A DNA stretch of 64,000 nt from Macrotrachela quadricornifera (GCA_022393335.1 JAJEKB010020083.1:62982-126981); one strand, 5' to 3'. Positions 33,341 to 45,941 are shown, numbered from the stretch's first letter. Notes: generated from the sequence alone by a model not told the origin. Translations and numbers: made by a program.

Positions 33341-35874
33341 TTATGCAATTCCATAAATATTAGCTTCACTATATTGAACACTATTGTCAGATCCTCTTTG
33401 TGATGTAATCAATAATCGATAACTAGTATAAGAAATAGTATTACTAAAATTTTGCATTCCCACATAAGTTAATCGACCAGGATCCACTGAAGATGAAATA
33501 CCAGTTGGTCCTGAATAAATCAATGTCCAACTTGATCCTGAACTTAATTGTGCACTTGCATTGTTACTTCCTTCAAGTGTTATTGTTATAGGATCTCGAT
33601 TTGGACTATCATTAGCTGTAGCAAATAAAATTCCTGTTGCAGTTGAACTACCCACATATGGTATAACATATAAACCTGTATTGACACCAACTGTAGAAGA
33701 TGTACCACCATTGCCAAAATTTAAATATTTACTGCCTGTGTTACTATCAAAGACATTTGGCGGATTTTCCGATGAAGGATAGTTACCGATGGAGGAACCA
33801 CTTGATGCACCTGCTGCTGTATTATATATACCAACAACAGTATCATTTGCACCAGTAATTCTCATATACTGAGGTGGGCGAGATGTGGTTGTTGTTGTGA
33901 CACTCGTAGTTGTTGAAGTTGTTGAAGTTGTTGTCGTCGCTGTCGTTGTCGTCGCTGTTGTTGCAGTAGTTGTTGTCGCTGTCGTTGCAGTAGTTGTTGT
34001 CGCTGTCGTCGCAGTAGTTGTCGTCGCTGTTGTTGCAATAGTTGTTCCTGTATCTTTTGAAGCCAGAGTGACAGCTACTGCTATCACAGCGGCACCAATA
34101 ATCGCTAAGCATGCAAGCCCAACTGCTATCCAAACAAATTTTTTTGTTGTCCTAGATCAATAAAAATGATTCTGATAAAGCAATGAAAAATATGTAGATA
34201 GTATACTTTGCTGGTGAAGTTGTGGAAACTTCGGGTAGTTGACTGACATCAACAGTGATTTGTGAAGGCGTTTTAGGCTCCATAGTCATTGGATCCAGTT
34301 CAGTGAACATAGATGTATGTCCATTCTAAAATAAATCAGAACAAAAGGGCAATATTGTTTTAGATACCACGCTTTTTTAGTTCGACTTTAGCGCTTCGTT
34401 TCAATCAATTTATAATTGTCAGAAGTAGAATGAAGGCATCTGCTCTAATGACCATATTGGAACAGATACGTAGAACAGCAGGAATTCATGTATACGTGCA
34501 AATTCTTGGCAAACGAATTCATTAACTTTTGCGAAAGTTCGTATCTTAGTTCATGTATGATGGTCTTAGATTTGTTGTAATCATGTTTAAGTACATTTGA
34601 CATTTAGAAGATTTTTTATATACGAACGTCAATATTGTCTTTTACTATGGAACTTGAACCTATTTTTTATTGCAAATTACTAAATATTTCAAGACTAATT
34701 CATCCTATAGATCAATCATAAAGCACTGCGATCAATGAAGTTTCCTTAGTGATAATTGAGTGACACAATTGTGTCAGATAAATTCTAGTGAGATTTTGAC
34801 AACAAAAAGTATGAAATACTGGAAACACTACAATAGTATTGAATCCAGTTTGGAAGTGAATAGCAAAAGTTTAAAAGATGCACAGATTGTTTGATATGTT
34901 TATGTGTTTAGAGGCGAGAGGATCGTAATCTCAATTTTTAGAATATTTGAATTGTATATGTTTAGTTTTATTATGTCAAAAAAGAAAGGATTTATTTATT
35001 TTATTTCTATAGTTTAGACGCGTCTTTTCACTTAATAGTTAAAGTTTTGTAATCATTAATATATTACTCGAAATTATTATATTTAGACAATTGAGAAGTA
35101 CTAGTGAAATATGTTTTTTTTATCGAAATTATTTTTCCACATTTTAGTATAGTTCTAAATTGTTTTGCTATAATTCAGTTAGTTTGTATTGAAATTTGGT
35201 GAATTTGGTTTATTTAAAATAAGCATATGTAGTATTTAACATTTGGTAGTTCGTTTTTTCTATTTATGAGTCTTGGAAGACCGGTATGACTTTATAATAA
35301 AGTACATCAAAAACAAAAAAGAGCATGCATATGAAAGAACGTAATAGAACAGAAAAATATCAAAAATAATTTTTTTTTCTTTATATTTTACACATGTAGC
35401 TGTTGAACAAATGTATAAAATGGCTTAAGATGAGAGTTACTATAGATAGTTATTTTTCGTCATGACAATATAATATATTGAAATTTTTACTTCATTATAT
35501 GTAAAGGACCAAGATGACTGTTAAAGAGAAAAATATTATTTCGTATAGATTCAACATATGGTTATATTGCTTTTTAACCCTTTCCGGCCGGCTACTAGAA
35601 GACAACAAGCAAAAAATTTTTTTTCTATATATTCTTTGTTGCTTAGTTATAGGGATCAATTTTTCACGGTCGAGTTTTTTTAAAATCCTGTACCCCCCTA
35701 CGGCAAAATTGTTGCCTTTTGGCAACATCCGGCCGGAAAGGGTTAAGAGAAATAAGATGAAGTTACAACGGTTTTGTAAATGATAATTTTAAGCCAACTT
35801 TATGAACTTACTTCTGATTGATATGGTTGAAATCGAGGAAGATAAACATTGCTGAACTCACTAGAAGTTGGCAT
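33341..35874 (-). CDS. Membrane-anchored protein, Thr-rich stalk, discoidin-like outer domain (copy 2)
   Basis: Three exons on the minus strand: 35812-35874 (MPTSSEFSNVYLPRFQPYQS and one more codon), 34207-34325 and 33341-34151, joined in phase, giving 330 residues. Residues 66-91 (FVWIAVGLACLAIIGAAVIA and following) form a transmembrane segment. Residues about 97-150 are a stalk built from Thr/Ala repeats of the form ATTATTTT, encoded by a 24-bp minisatellite. The C-terminal discoidin-like domain (QYMRITGANDTVVGIYN to SEANIYG) is nearly identical to copy 1 at the DNA level, whereas exons 1-2 and the transmembrane segment are unrelated. Topology is probably type II with an extracellular C-terminus. 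Intron 1 is 1486 nt and carries a TTAA-flanked MITE. Ligand and role are unknown; adhesion or glycan binding is inferred from the fold only. Confidence 0.78.
33925..34050. repeat. 24-bp coding minisatellite (Thr/Ala stalk)
   Basis: Units of the form GTTGTCGCTGTCGTTGCAGTA repeat about four times on the plus strand, coding ATTATTTT on the minus strand. The long plus-strand valine-rich ORF over it is only a shadow. Length polymorphism of the stalk would be expected. Confidence 0.75.
35578..35742. mobile_element. piggyBac-like MITE (165 bp) in intron 1
   Basis: Perfect 14-bp terminal repeats CCCTTTCCGGCCGG / CCGGCCGGAAAGGG are flanked on both sides by TTAA (35574-35577 and 35743-35746). TTAA duplications with CCC ends are the hallmark of piggyBac transposons. 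An internal palindrome (GTTGCCTTTTGGCAAC) is also present. It lies in the long first intron of the stalked-protein gene copy 2. The two ORFs crossing it are chance. Confidence 0.85.
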
Positions 35875-36170
35875 TGTTGTTCTCTTTGATTTTCGTTACA
35901 ATAAAATGTTTTGATATAATAGAATGTCTATATGAAATAGTCCATTAGCAGCACTTGAGAATACTGTCACGTTTTGCTGTGTAATTGCATTCTGGTTGGT
36001 TAAAAGAAGCATTGATTTTGATGACAAACAGTTTCGCACGTTGCAAAGAATACATATCGAAAATACATAGAGAAAAATTGCCATGAGTAAAATGAAATAT
36101 TGAAACAAATAACAATCGTTTTCTTTTGTAAATAGTTATAAACATGATTTTTTATATACGTAATAATTAA

Positions 36171-37325
36171 GGGGGCTTCCTTCGTTAGCAAACCCAATTT
36201 TTCAAAAAGAATTCAAAGTTCAGTTTTTTTATAGGAAGATGCGCTGGAATCGTAGCTTTCAGAATATATATAGATTTTTAAAAAACGAATAAATTTTCAT
36301 AGACTTATCGATAAAAACTCGACCTAACTACCATGTGTTCAAAAAATTTTGTGACTTTTTAAAATTTTTATTTTTTGAAAATTGAGTTAACTTTTGCATT
36401 ACCATTGAATAGAACACTTTTGTATCCATCCTTAAGCACTTTCTAACAGATAAATATGTGGATTATTGGTTTATGACTTATCCTTAACATTGAACATTTG
36501 AATTCGAAGTATGTGGTGTACGAATCAGCCTGTGAAAATTTAGAATTTCTTGTGAAAAAATTCAACAAATATATGAAGAATGAACCTATTATGTGTTTTC
36601 TAAAAATAGTTTTCGTTCTTGATGCGAGTTGGATGCAGATATTAGGTAGTATGTTTCACAAGTAGTGACATCTCATATATTTCTTTTTTTTAGTTTTTTG
36701 TTTCTTTCGGGGTAAGGATAGATGAGTGAAGAGTAAGAGTGGATGTGAATCAGTATATTCATAAAAATACAACAGTATAATAAAAATTCTATACACTACT
36801 TGAACTAGGTGTGAAAAACTAACTGAACATGATGGGTAATGTCAGTTTACCCTATTTGTAATATGTTTTAAAAAAAAGACTAGTGATATATATTGAATAT
36901 CTGCCATTTTATTACGATTTTTTTTTGAATTTCAACAAAAAAAAAGGAAAAAAATTTCGAAATTTATTTATCATTTTTCTCAAAACATGATTTTTTTTGG
37001 TGGTAAGGTCGAAATAACTCTCGCTGAGCTTAAGATATTTCTAATTTTTTTTTATTTTAAAGGTTGAAATAAGAGTAAACTTTTGTCCAAACGGATTTTC
37101 TATAATTGATTCCTAGTCTTGAGAAAAGTGAAATTTACTGTCGCTGGGTTACCCGTTTTAATGGTGATATATACACCATGTCGACTAAAATATTCATAAA
37201 AAATCTATGGTATATTGGGCTGAAAATTTTACCAAAGGAGTTTCTCATCAGGTTTCCTTATCACAGAAAATTTCAGTTCAAAAAGACAGTTTTAAGTAAA
37301 AAATCCATTGTGAGAGAGGGGCCTC
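36171..37325. mobile_element. TTAA-flanked element (1155 bp), same family as 17761-18689
   Basis: The left border is TTAA-GGGGGCTTCC (36167-36180) and the right border is GGGGCCTC-TTAA (37318-37329). The short outer sequences are loosely inverted (TTAAGGGGGC and TTAAGAGGCC). About 60 bases in, ATAGGAAGATGCGCTG, then CTTTC.GAATAT and GACTTTTTAAA-like words align with the reverse of the 17761-18689 insertion. No transposase ORF was found. The plus-strand ORF at 37106-37360 crosses the border and is not a gene. Confidence 0.65.
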
Positions 37326-38495
37326 TTAAATCATCTAATATTTTTCTATTAATTATGTAGATGACTACTATATAGTGCTATAAAAATTTTCAATAAAAAC
37401 ATTGATCTATTTAAGTTTTGTCATAATTAATGAAACATAATAATCTGACGTAATAATATGCCAAAACTTGGTAAAAATCCAAATTATAATGAAAATGTTT
37501 TAGAAAGTAAGACTAAATGTAAATGCTAAAATTATTAATGATGAATTTATTCTGAGTTATTGATAAAAAGTAATATAATAACTATCTTATTTTTTTTTTA
37601 TTTTGTAAAATAAATAACGACTATCAAGACCTTTAGAGTACATAAGTAAGAAAGAAAAAATATAAACAGAAATGATTTTATAAAAAAAGGTTGCAGAGGT
37701 TTAGCGTTATACATTACTTGTGATTTTATCGGAGTTCAATTGAAAGAACAGAGAGTAATACAAAATACCAGCAGAGAAAAAAAAGGGACGAATAACATTT
37801 CTTTTTCAAGATTTATTTTGTTTTGAAGCAAGCTTATTTTGAGATCAAAAGTAACCCGAAGCAATGAGAAAAAGGAACGAAAGAAATCAGAACGCCTCTG
37901 AGAAATTCACTATAATTCTAACTTCGTCTATGTCATAGTTCATTTAAAGAGGGCAGTGCGATACATCAAAATGTACATGTCGCTAATAATTAAATATAAT
38001 GGGTAAATCTTTTTGATCTACCTAGATCTTTTACAGTATTCTCCCTCTGCTGCTAAGCTTCACGAAAAAAATTCAGATTCACTTTTATGACAACTAGCCT
38101 ACCATCAGTTGTATCCAATATTATTTCGAAATACTTTTTTAATAATTTTTATAACAGTATTCTAGAAGTTTTTCATTACTAGCATATGCTACAAATCATT
38201 GTTCCAGTGAAGACAACATGACAATCTTTTTAAACAGAAAAAATAAAAGTATTTAAGATTTTGCCATTATTTACGGATAAATAATGGATAGATGAGGAAA
38301 TGAAATCAGCTAACCTAAAGAAATTCACCAAAGTTATTTTTTGACGAATTTTCCACATCGATTTCTTCATCATAGAACCAAAATTAATTCTGGATAATAT
38401 GAAATAACCAAGATATTTAAACTTCTTTATCCACTTGATTGAATGAATTGGTTAAACCATGAATATGGAATAAAACTCTAATGGATCAAAAATCA
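37326..38495. other. Intergenic, nothing recognised
   Basis: AT-rich DNA without exon or repeat evidence. Confidence 0.4.
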
Positions 38496-39111
38496 GGCAT
38501 AGGTTAATTAGGTGTTCCTCTGTATATGCACTATACATTCAAGCTGGTGTTCCTTGTCATGTATAAAATGTTCCACCGCCTAATTAGATTATATACACTC
38601 TTGNNNNNNNNNNNNNNNNNNNNNNNNNNNNNNNNNNNNNNNNNNNNNNNNNNNNNNNNNNNNNNNNNNNNNNNNNNNNNNNNNNNNNNNNNNNNNNNNN
38701 NNNNNNNNNNNNNNNNNNNNNNNNNNNNNNNNNNNNNNNNNNNNNNNNNNNNNNNNNNNNNNNNNNNNNNNNNNNNNNNNNNNNNNNNNNNNNNNNNNNN
38801 NNNNNNNNNNNNNNNNNNNNNNNNNNNNNNNNNNNNNNNNNNNNNNNNNNNNNNNNNNNNNNNNNNNNNNNNNNNNNNNNNNNNNNNNNNNNNNNNNNNN
38901 NNNNNNNNNNNNNNNNNNNNNNNNNNNNNNNNNNNNNNNNNNNNNNNNNNNNNNNNNNNNNNNNNNNNNNNNNNNNNNNNNNNNNNNNNNNNNNNNNNNN
39001 NNNCAAGAGTGTATATAATCTAATTAGGCGGTGGAACATTTTATACATGAAAAGGAACACCAGCTTGAATGTATAGCGCATATACAGAGGAACACCTAAT
39101 TAACCTATGCC
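38496..39111. mobile_element. Palindromic element interrupted by a 400-N assembly gap
   Basis: Bases 38496-38603 and 39004-39111 are reverse complements over 108 bases with only a few mismatches, including CTAATTAGGCGGTGGAACAT in inverted form and TAGGTTAATTAGGTG at the outer ends. Between them are exactly 400 N (38604-39003), a placeholder size. The apparent ORFs through the gap are artefacts. The hairpin likely blocked assembly, and the hidden centre could be a transposon body of any length. Confidence 0.8.
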
Positions 39112-40760
39112 CAAAAATCATCTCGAGTTTTTCTCCAAATCAAGACATTTGAATGAATATTTTATATCGACCGAACTAACAATTGAAACTGACAGACCAT
39201 CAGCAAATATAACATAAAGGCAAAAACTAACAATTTAGTTATATCCGAATGATAACAGATGCAATGAATAGACAGGAAAATGAAGCCTTACAAGTTAGCT
39301 CTGAAAATTTCAAAACTATCCTGTTTGTTTATTACGAATTTCAATAAGAGCATATCGTCCATACAAGAATTAGAATTGCTAATATTTTCATTTATTAGAG
39401 AGCAAGCTGAAAATCTGTTCAATCAATAGCAACACTCTGTTTTATAAATGAAATTTAGAATAAAAGTCAGATTGTGTACCAGAAAGTAAACTATGCCTCT
39501 GTAAAACATTATTGAAGCGTATAGAAATGTTTTTTTTATTCATTTTAAGAAAGCAATCAATAAATGGAATAGGTTTTGTTGCAAGAAGATTTTACCATTT
39601 GACTGGATAAATCGATGTAGCAAGATATACATGATTTTATAAACCTTCTAGTTTTTGATCAGAATAAAACAAAGAAATATTACGTGCAATGGAAGAAATA
39701 GATAAATGTTTAGAAAGAAAAATTTTAACTCTTATTTTCAGATTTTTTTGTCTTGTTTTAACATTATTTTGTTTTGTTTCATTTGGTATATCATGTGGGA
39801 TAAGCTGTCTTATAATTATCTGATGATAAATTATTCAATAAAACTTTTTGTTATAATCAACATTATCGATTATGATAGAATGAGAATTATTTTATTCGTC
39901 TTTCCTTTTAATATTTGTACTTTGAATGATCTGTCGTTAAAATTTTAATTGAATTTAATTTTTCTTTCAGAAATTGTTCTTTTCAATATTTTTTATTTCT
40001 ACTTTTTCCATTGTACTTGTAGATATACTGAGATATAGGATTGACTTATAAAGTATGATACGCAAATAATGAACCTTTGTGGAAATAGCTTAAGTCATCT
40101 GCAGAAATTTGATTATACTATTATTTAGAGCTTGTTGAGTTGTTGTTTGAAATCAAAACAGGAGACTATGATATAAGCTGTTAGACGAATATGGGATGGT
40201 ATTATTATATAGGTTTCTTAGATTCTTATGATAAAATATCAGTATTTTGAAATTTTTCGAATTTTATATTAATGTATGAAAATTTGATTGTATTATTGAA
40301 TAGAATTCGTTGAGTTGTAATTGAAAGAAGGGTAGCAGCTTTGCAACAAGTTCTCATAAGAAAGTGACAAAATTTTACTCGAATCTGGTACTAAGTCTAT
40401 CTGCGTAAGATTTTCTTAGAATCTAAAAAGATCTTAACAATGAACTTGATCACATTCGATATAGATGAATATAAGATACGATTCAACGACCATATAAGAA
40501 TTCAAATCATTACAGTATATATATATACACTATAGTGAAAACGATTTCATAGAAGAAAAGATATGCTATGAGAAAGGTAAAGTGAAAATCAATAGATTCA
40601 TTCTTTTTATAGTAACTGATTGATTTTTCAGTATAAAAAATAAAGAAACAACAAATAAAAATCTTTTTTATATTATGATTTTTTTGATTGTGAATGTGTA
40701 GAAAGTATATTTCAACGTCTTTTATCCAAAATATGATTGATTTGCAAAAGTCAAAACGAT
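39112..40760. other. Intergenic, nothing recognised
   Basis: AT-rich DNA downstream of the TIR-domain gene. No supported exon; the ORFs at 39706-39948 and 40510-40794 are I/F/N-rich and lack motifs. Confidence 0.4.
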
Positions 40761-42859
40761 TCATTTCCGTTTGAAAAATTGTTTTACTGTCCATATAATT
40801 CCGAAAGCCAAACCAAGTTTGATAACTGTTCGCGGTTCAGTTATAGTAGAGAGAATCTCAATAATTCTTCTCAGCGATTCACTTTGACTTCGTGAATGCT
40901 GAAGAATTTCTTGTAATATTTGTTGAGAGTTATCATTTCTAGTTTGAGGTGAAGACGGAGCATTGGTGAATAATCGTTGACGCATATAATGGATAAACTG
41001 GGAAAATTCTTCTTCTGTCATTGACGATGCGTCAAGACTAGTTTGATTAATTGAGTCTCTGAATTCACGAATAGTAGCCCAAAGACAATCAGAGCGAATT
41101 TGATTATTGATAGATGCATTGGTTGTTAATGTGCTAATGACCACTGTGCTTTCTGTAGTGGTATCTGAAGGTGAAATACTTGTTTGAACTATAAATAGAA
41201 ATAAAAAATTGAATGAAAGAATTGCAAAGTAGAAATATTCTTAACTACAAGTAGTAGAAAATCAGACATATAGAAATTGAAATATCATTTTAACTTTTTC
41301 AGTTTACAATTTTTGAACTTTCTCAGCTTCGTCCTTTAATTGTATACAAAAAATTATATGATTTTACCACATTTGCACCGTATTTTTATGAAAAAACATG
41401 GGAAGCTATGTTTGCAGCTACGGTTTTATAGCTGATGAATCCAAAAATCCAGATATCTAAGTATTTCATATGTAAAAACTTTTCAAGTTCTAAAGTCGAG
41501 AGCTCGAAACTACTTTTTGATTTTTAAGCTTAAAAATAAATTCAATAAGCACGTCAGCGTTATTCTACAAGAATTAGTAAATCAAACAAACAGAAACAGG
41601 AAATTGTCTAGCTCTGAAGAATGCAGGGAACATTGAAACTAAAACTTTCACTCACCAGAAGACATCTGTAATCGGTTCTGAATAGCCACAATTTCAGCGA
41701 TCAATTCTTTAAAGGCATCATCAAAATTACGTGGTGGAGCAAAATCAATATATAATCGATCATGAAGTAGCACGCCCAGCCAACCTTGGGCCTTATATGA
41801 TGATTCCAACATACACGGAATAAAATCTATGTGTCTTACATCAGTATACAAAGCTTCTATAATGTACGTCATTATTAATGAAATATAGCAAGAATAATAG
41901 ATTTCTGATCACATTACCTTTCTTACAATATTCGCTTCTACAATAATCACTATTTACGCAAAAAAGAACAATATAGGAGTTTTCAACTGCTTCAGCCATT
42001 GCATCATGTATAGACCCATGCAGATCATCTGTATCCATCCATACTTTGTAATTTTGAGCCTATTCAATGACATGATCAAATACATTTAAATAGATAAACT
42101 CATTAATTTTAACCCTGAGTCTAGTACAGATTGTTTGACAAAGATCGAATGATGAGTTGTGATGATAACTTATCATAATGTGTCGTTCTGGTTGTGATTG
42201 TGCTTTTTTTGTATCAGTAGTCACATCAGATATTTGAGATTGTAGTACACCTTCAACGAAATAATGAAAAAAGCTGGTTTACAAAGAATTTTCATTATCT
42301 GCTTTATATACCGGTCGGTGTAGAAGGTCCTGATACAGTGGTGTTATTGTTATCAGGTGTCATTTCACTAATACCGATCTTAGTCGGAGTGTTATCTTGA
42401 TTGCAGATCGAGCGCAGATTATTTTCAAGCACGTCAACAGCTTCAGCGGCAGATTTTGCTAAATAAATGAAACGAATGAATACACTCATATGATGATCTT
42501 ATATTCTCACCGGGTGCCGATAGATGTGCTTCAGATGATGCACAACCATCGTCTACTGTTGATCTCTCAAGAGGACTCGGCAAAATTAGATTATCGAGAT
42601 TGTCGGTACATTCTGCAAAAAATAAATTAGTACTGAGGGAAAGAGCATAATATATATAATCACTCACGAGGTGTCATAATCGAGTCTTGCGACACATCGT
42701 CAGAACGAGTGAGCATGCCATCCTATAACTCGTCAATTTTCTTTTCTATTTGAAGTTTTTAAATAATTATGTAAATAAGTTTACCTCTAGCACTTCAGCG
42801 ACGGCGGTACCAAGTGAATCTGGTGTAGTCACTTGCTGACTATTCCTTGATGAAGCCAT
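40761..42859 (-). CDS. TIR-domain protein with predicted C-terminal tail anchor
   Basis: Eight exons on the minus strand: 42785-42859, 42668-42722, 42511-42612, 42312-42458, 42114-42250, 41918-42059, 41656-41856 and 40761-41188. All are GT-AG and in phase, giving 428 residues. Residues 1-145 are Ser/Thr/Asp-rich and probably disordered. Residues about 150-275 form a TIR domain: HIMISYHHNS (strand A), YKVWMDTDDLHGSIHDAMAE (BB region), AVENSYIVLFCVN, YCRSEYCKKEALYTD, IPCMLESSYKAQGWLGVLL. Glu220 (CKKEA) sits where NAD-cleaving TIR proteins such as SARM1 carry their catalytic Glu. After about 110 linker residues the chain ends in a short hydrophobic helix followed by KRK (VIKLGLAFGIIWTVKQFF), as in tail-anchored mitochondrial or ER proteins. 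A signalling or NADase role is inferred. No recognised recruitment domain (death, LRR, SAM) is present. Confidence 0.83.
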
Positions 42860-45189
42860 ATTCCACCACTTCTTCTAAACAGACAAACAGTATATACCAG
42901 AGATATATGGACTCAGTTGAGGGTGAGCGTTAGATCGAAACCAAACTTTGAAAATTTATCGATATTGGAAATACAAGGAAAAAGTTGCCCAATCAGCAAC
43001 TAAAGACTAATTAAATATTCTGTGGTTTTGAGTGAACTATAGTATACAGTATACCAATTAAAACAAAATTCAGGAGAGACGACTAAACCAAACAAATGGG
43101 AAGCGTTAGAAAAGTTATTGGAGATAGATGGGGATTAGAATAACAAATTTGGTTACTCACATTTCTAGTGTACAGATCATTTTATTTATTTTGAAACATT
43201 TTACATAGACTTTTTCTTTGTGAGTGACTTATTCAGATCTCACAATTCACATATCAGTCTGTCACTCTATGATTGTATTTTGCATTTGCATAAACAGTTT
43301 TTTGAGAAATAAATGCTTGGTAATAAAATGCTTTATGACATTGTAAAGATCGTTAAAAAATTTTACAGAAAATATATATACTATTGCACCAAAATCTAGA
43401 CCAACAAAGTATTTGTTTTTGTTTAATTACCTATACTATTGTCTTTTGGGTTGAAATTTACACCTCAAATATATTGATTGTTTATATAGATATATCGACA
43501 ACTAATATATTTGAGGTATAAATTTTAGTCAAAACGGCAATAGTATTGGCAATTAAACGAAAAACATATTTTTTTTACTTAATTTTTGGTTGTAAAAATG
43601 TTTATCATTTGTCTTAAATTAAGGTTTGCCAAATCATTCCCTAAATAAATTTTCTATTTGTGTCTCCTGAATCAATCAAAAAAATTCTGATGACTATCTT
43701 AATTTAGAGACTTTTTTTATGATTATATATACATTTACACGGCCTCTCCTTCACCTTTAGGTTGTATGAAAAAATACGTTTCTGTTCACGAGAATTCCTT
43801 TTATTGATTCAGGGGCTACAAATAGGGTACTCATTTGGGGATTGATTTAGGAAACCACAATTAATTTCAAAAGTTAACCTATCGGTTGTAACAGTATATA
43901 TGCTTTCTATAAAAAAGCTGTGATACGCAACCTCTACAGAATTAAAGTGAGAAACATGATATAGCTGCTGTGGTTGATGACATAGAAATAGTTTAGTTCT
44001 ATTTCTCTTATGATGTAAGATCCTATCCATACCATTTTTTGTCAGTCTGTGAAAGTCTTTGATCAATAATTATTTTGACATTAATTAATTAAAATATCGA
44101 TCAAGGTTGGTAACATTCTACGTTGACCTTTGACCTTGTCGATCACGATCTGAGGGAAGAAGGGATCGTAGTCGAAAATTTCTAATCCTATACACGTCAC
44201 TATTCTCATTCAGATTGTGTTTCATAGTTTTTAACGATCTTTGCAATGTCATCAAGTATTGTATTACAAAATATTTATTTATCAAGAAACTATTAATCCG
44301 AACGACAAATACCGTCATAGAATGACAAACTGATATGTAAATTACGACATTTGAATAAGTCACTATCAAAGAAAAAGACTATGTAAAACGTTTCGAAAAA
44401 ATGGAACGACTTGTACATGTATATATAATCTCAACAACGAATGTACATACACCCAGTCTATACTTCATATTCATTTTTCTTTGTGCCCTTCGATACCTTC
44501 TAACTTGCACTCCAAAGACACTTCTGTACACTATTGAGTGAAAAGTTATAAAAGTTTGAAAGTAGACATAAGGTATAAAAATGTTGTTCATTCCTACATA
44601 ATAATCAGACTAATATTGCTTATATATTCGAGAAAAAGAGTTCGTTGAGAAATATAATTTTTCTATTTTCAATAAAGATTGATATTTCAGACACATTATG
44701 TGTTCTAGTAAAGACACTACTTATATCCTATCACCTTTATACTTTACTTTATAATTGCATTTTGATTCTCTAGCAAAAATGAAAAAATATCAACCAGATA
44801 ACCAAAGTTATTTTCAAATAATAAAATAGACTGTAAACCGTTTTCTTTACTTCAAACTCTTACCTTTGTATTTGCCTTTAATGTGTATGCAATACTGTTG
44901 TGGATAAAATATGCATTTTTCTATGTATACGTGTGTGTCAATTTATTTCGTCTCTTTTCTTGTATAGTTTGAAAACAAATATTTCGTGAGAGTATTACTC
45001 ACTGAAACGAAAGACGAAAAAAAAGGAGAAATAACATCGTTTCAAACAAAGACGCAGAACGAAAAAAAGAAAGAAAAAAATGCAATACTTTTTCGAATTC
45101 AGGACGATTTTGCTCTCGTCGGTTAACGTCCATGTATGTTACTTCATGACGCTAACTTATATTTAGTATATACACATACATATTTCTTT
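42860..45189. other. Intergenic with one small fold-back
   Basis: Presumed promoter of the TIR gene at 42860 onward. An inverted repeat at 43405-43573 (TTTGTTTAATTACC.ATACTATTG / CAATAGTATTGGCAATTAAACGAAA; inner ACCTCAAATATATT) is a MITE of about 170 bp. Minus-strand ORFs at 43809-44591 have no motif. Confidence 0.5.
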
Positions 45190-45338
45190 TTCTTCCCATG
45201 TACGGTTCTATTACATATATTTTTTTTCTTTCTTTTCTGTTGAATACGTTTTGTTGTGTAATTTCATTTTTCGATTGTTGCGTCACTATTTCTTCTATGA
45301 TGTTTTTGTATTTCTTCCTTCATATATGTATATATATA

Positions 45339-45941
45339 CAGAGTGTTTCAAAAGTCCCCGAGAAAAGTAAATTTTTCGTATTCCTTTATTTATCAAAATG
45401 AATCAACCAATTTTATTTCCTATAATAGGCATCAACATCAAGTTTTAATCGATATCGATGAACTTAAGAAATAACGTTGAAAGAGATCACTTTTGTGTAA
45501 AACATAAAAAGTACCTTTTTTCAAATTTCACTGAATAACTGCTTTATTTTACCTGCTCAATTTTTGCGATATTGTATTTTAATTTTCCAATGTGATTTTA
45601 TCATCTGATTTTTGTGATATATTAGTGAGCTTTAATAATTTACCTTTGTTCATCAAAAAATCTAAAAGGAATAACTATAAAATGATACTGAAAAAACTGA
45701 AAACGGAGAATATTGTAAAAATTAAATAAGTAGAAAAAGCAGTTTTTCAGTGAAATTTGAAAAAAGGTACTTTTTGTGTTTCAGGCACAGTGATATCTTT
45801 CAACGTTATTTCCTAAGTTCATTAATATCAATTAAAATCGGATGGTGATGTCTATCATAAGAAATAAAATTGGTTGATTCATTTTGACAAATAAAGGAAT
45901 AAGAAAAATTTACTTTTTTCGAAGACTTTTGGAACGCTCTG
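45339..45941. mobile_element. Tc1/mariner-type MITE (603 bp) with TA duplication
   Basis: The ends CAGAGTGTTTCAAAAGTCC and the complement of GGAACGCTCTG are flanked by TA (45337-45338, 45942-45943). The arms of about 180 bp share AAAGTAAATTTTTC, GAATCAACCAATTTTATTTC and AACTTA(A/G)GAAATAACGTTGAAAG in inverted orientation. Copy A of the host repeat lacks this segment between TATATATATA and TTCGTG, so the empty site is known. Confidence 0.85.

Noticed and set aside
33885..34163. Valine-rich plus-strand ORF
   Set aside because: It is the complement of the Thr-rich stalk minisatellite of the real minus-strand gene.
38526..39081. Two 165-codon ORFs facing each other
   Set aside because: They run through 400 N and mirror each other because of the palindrome.
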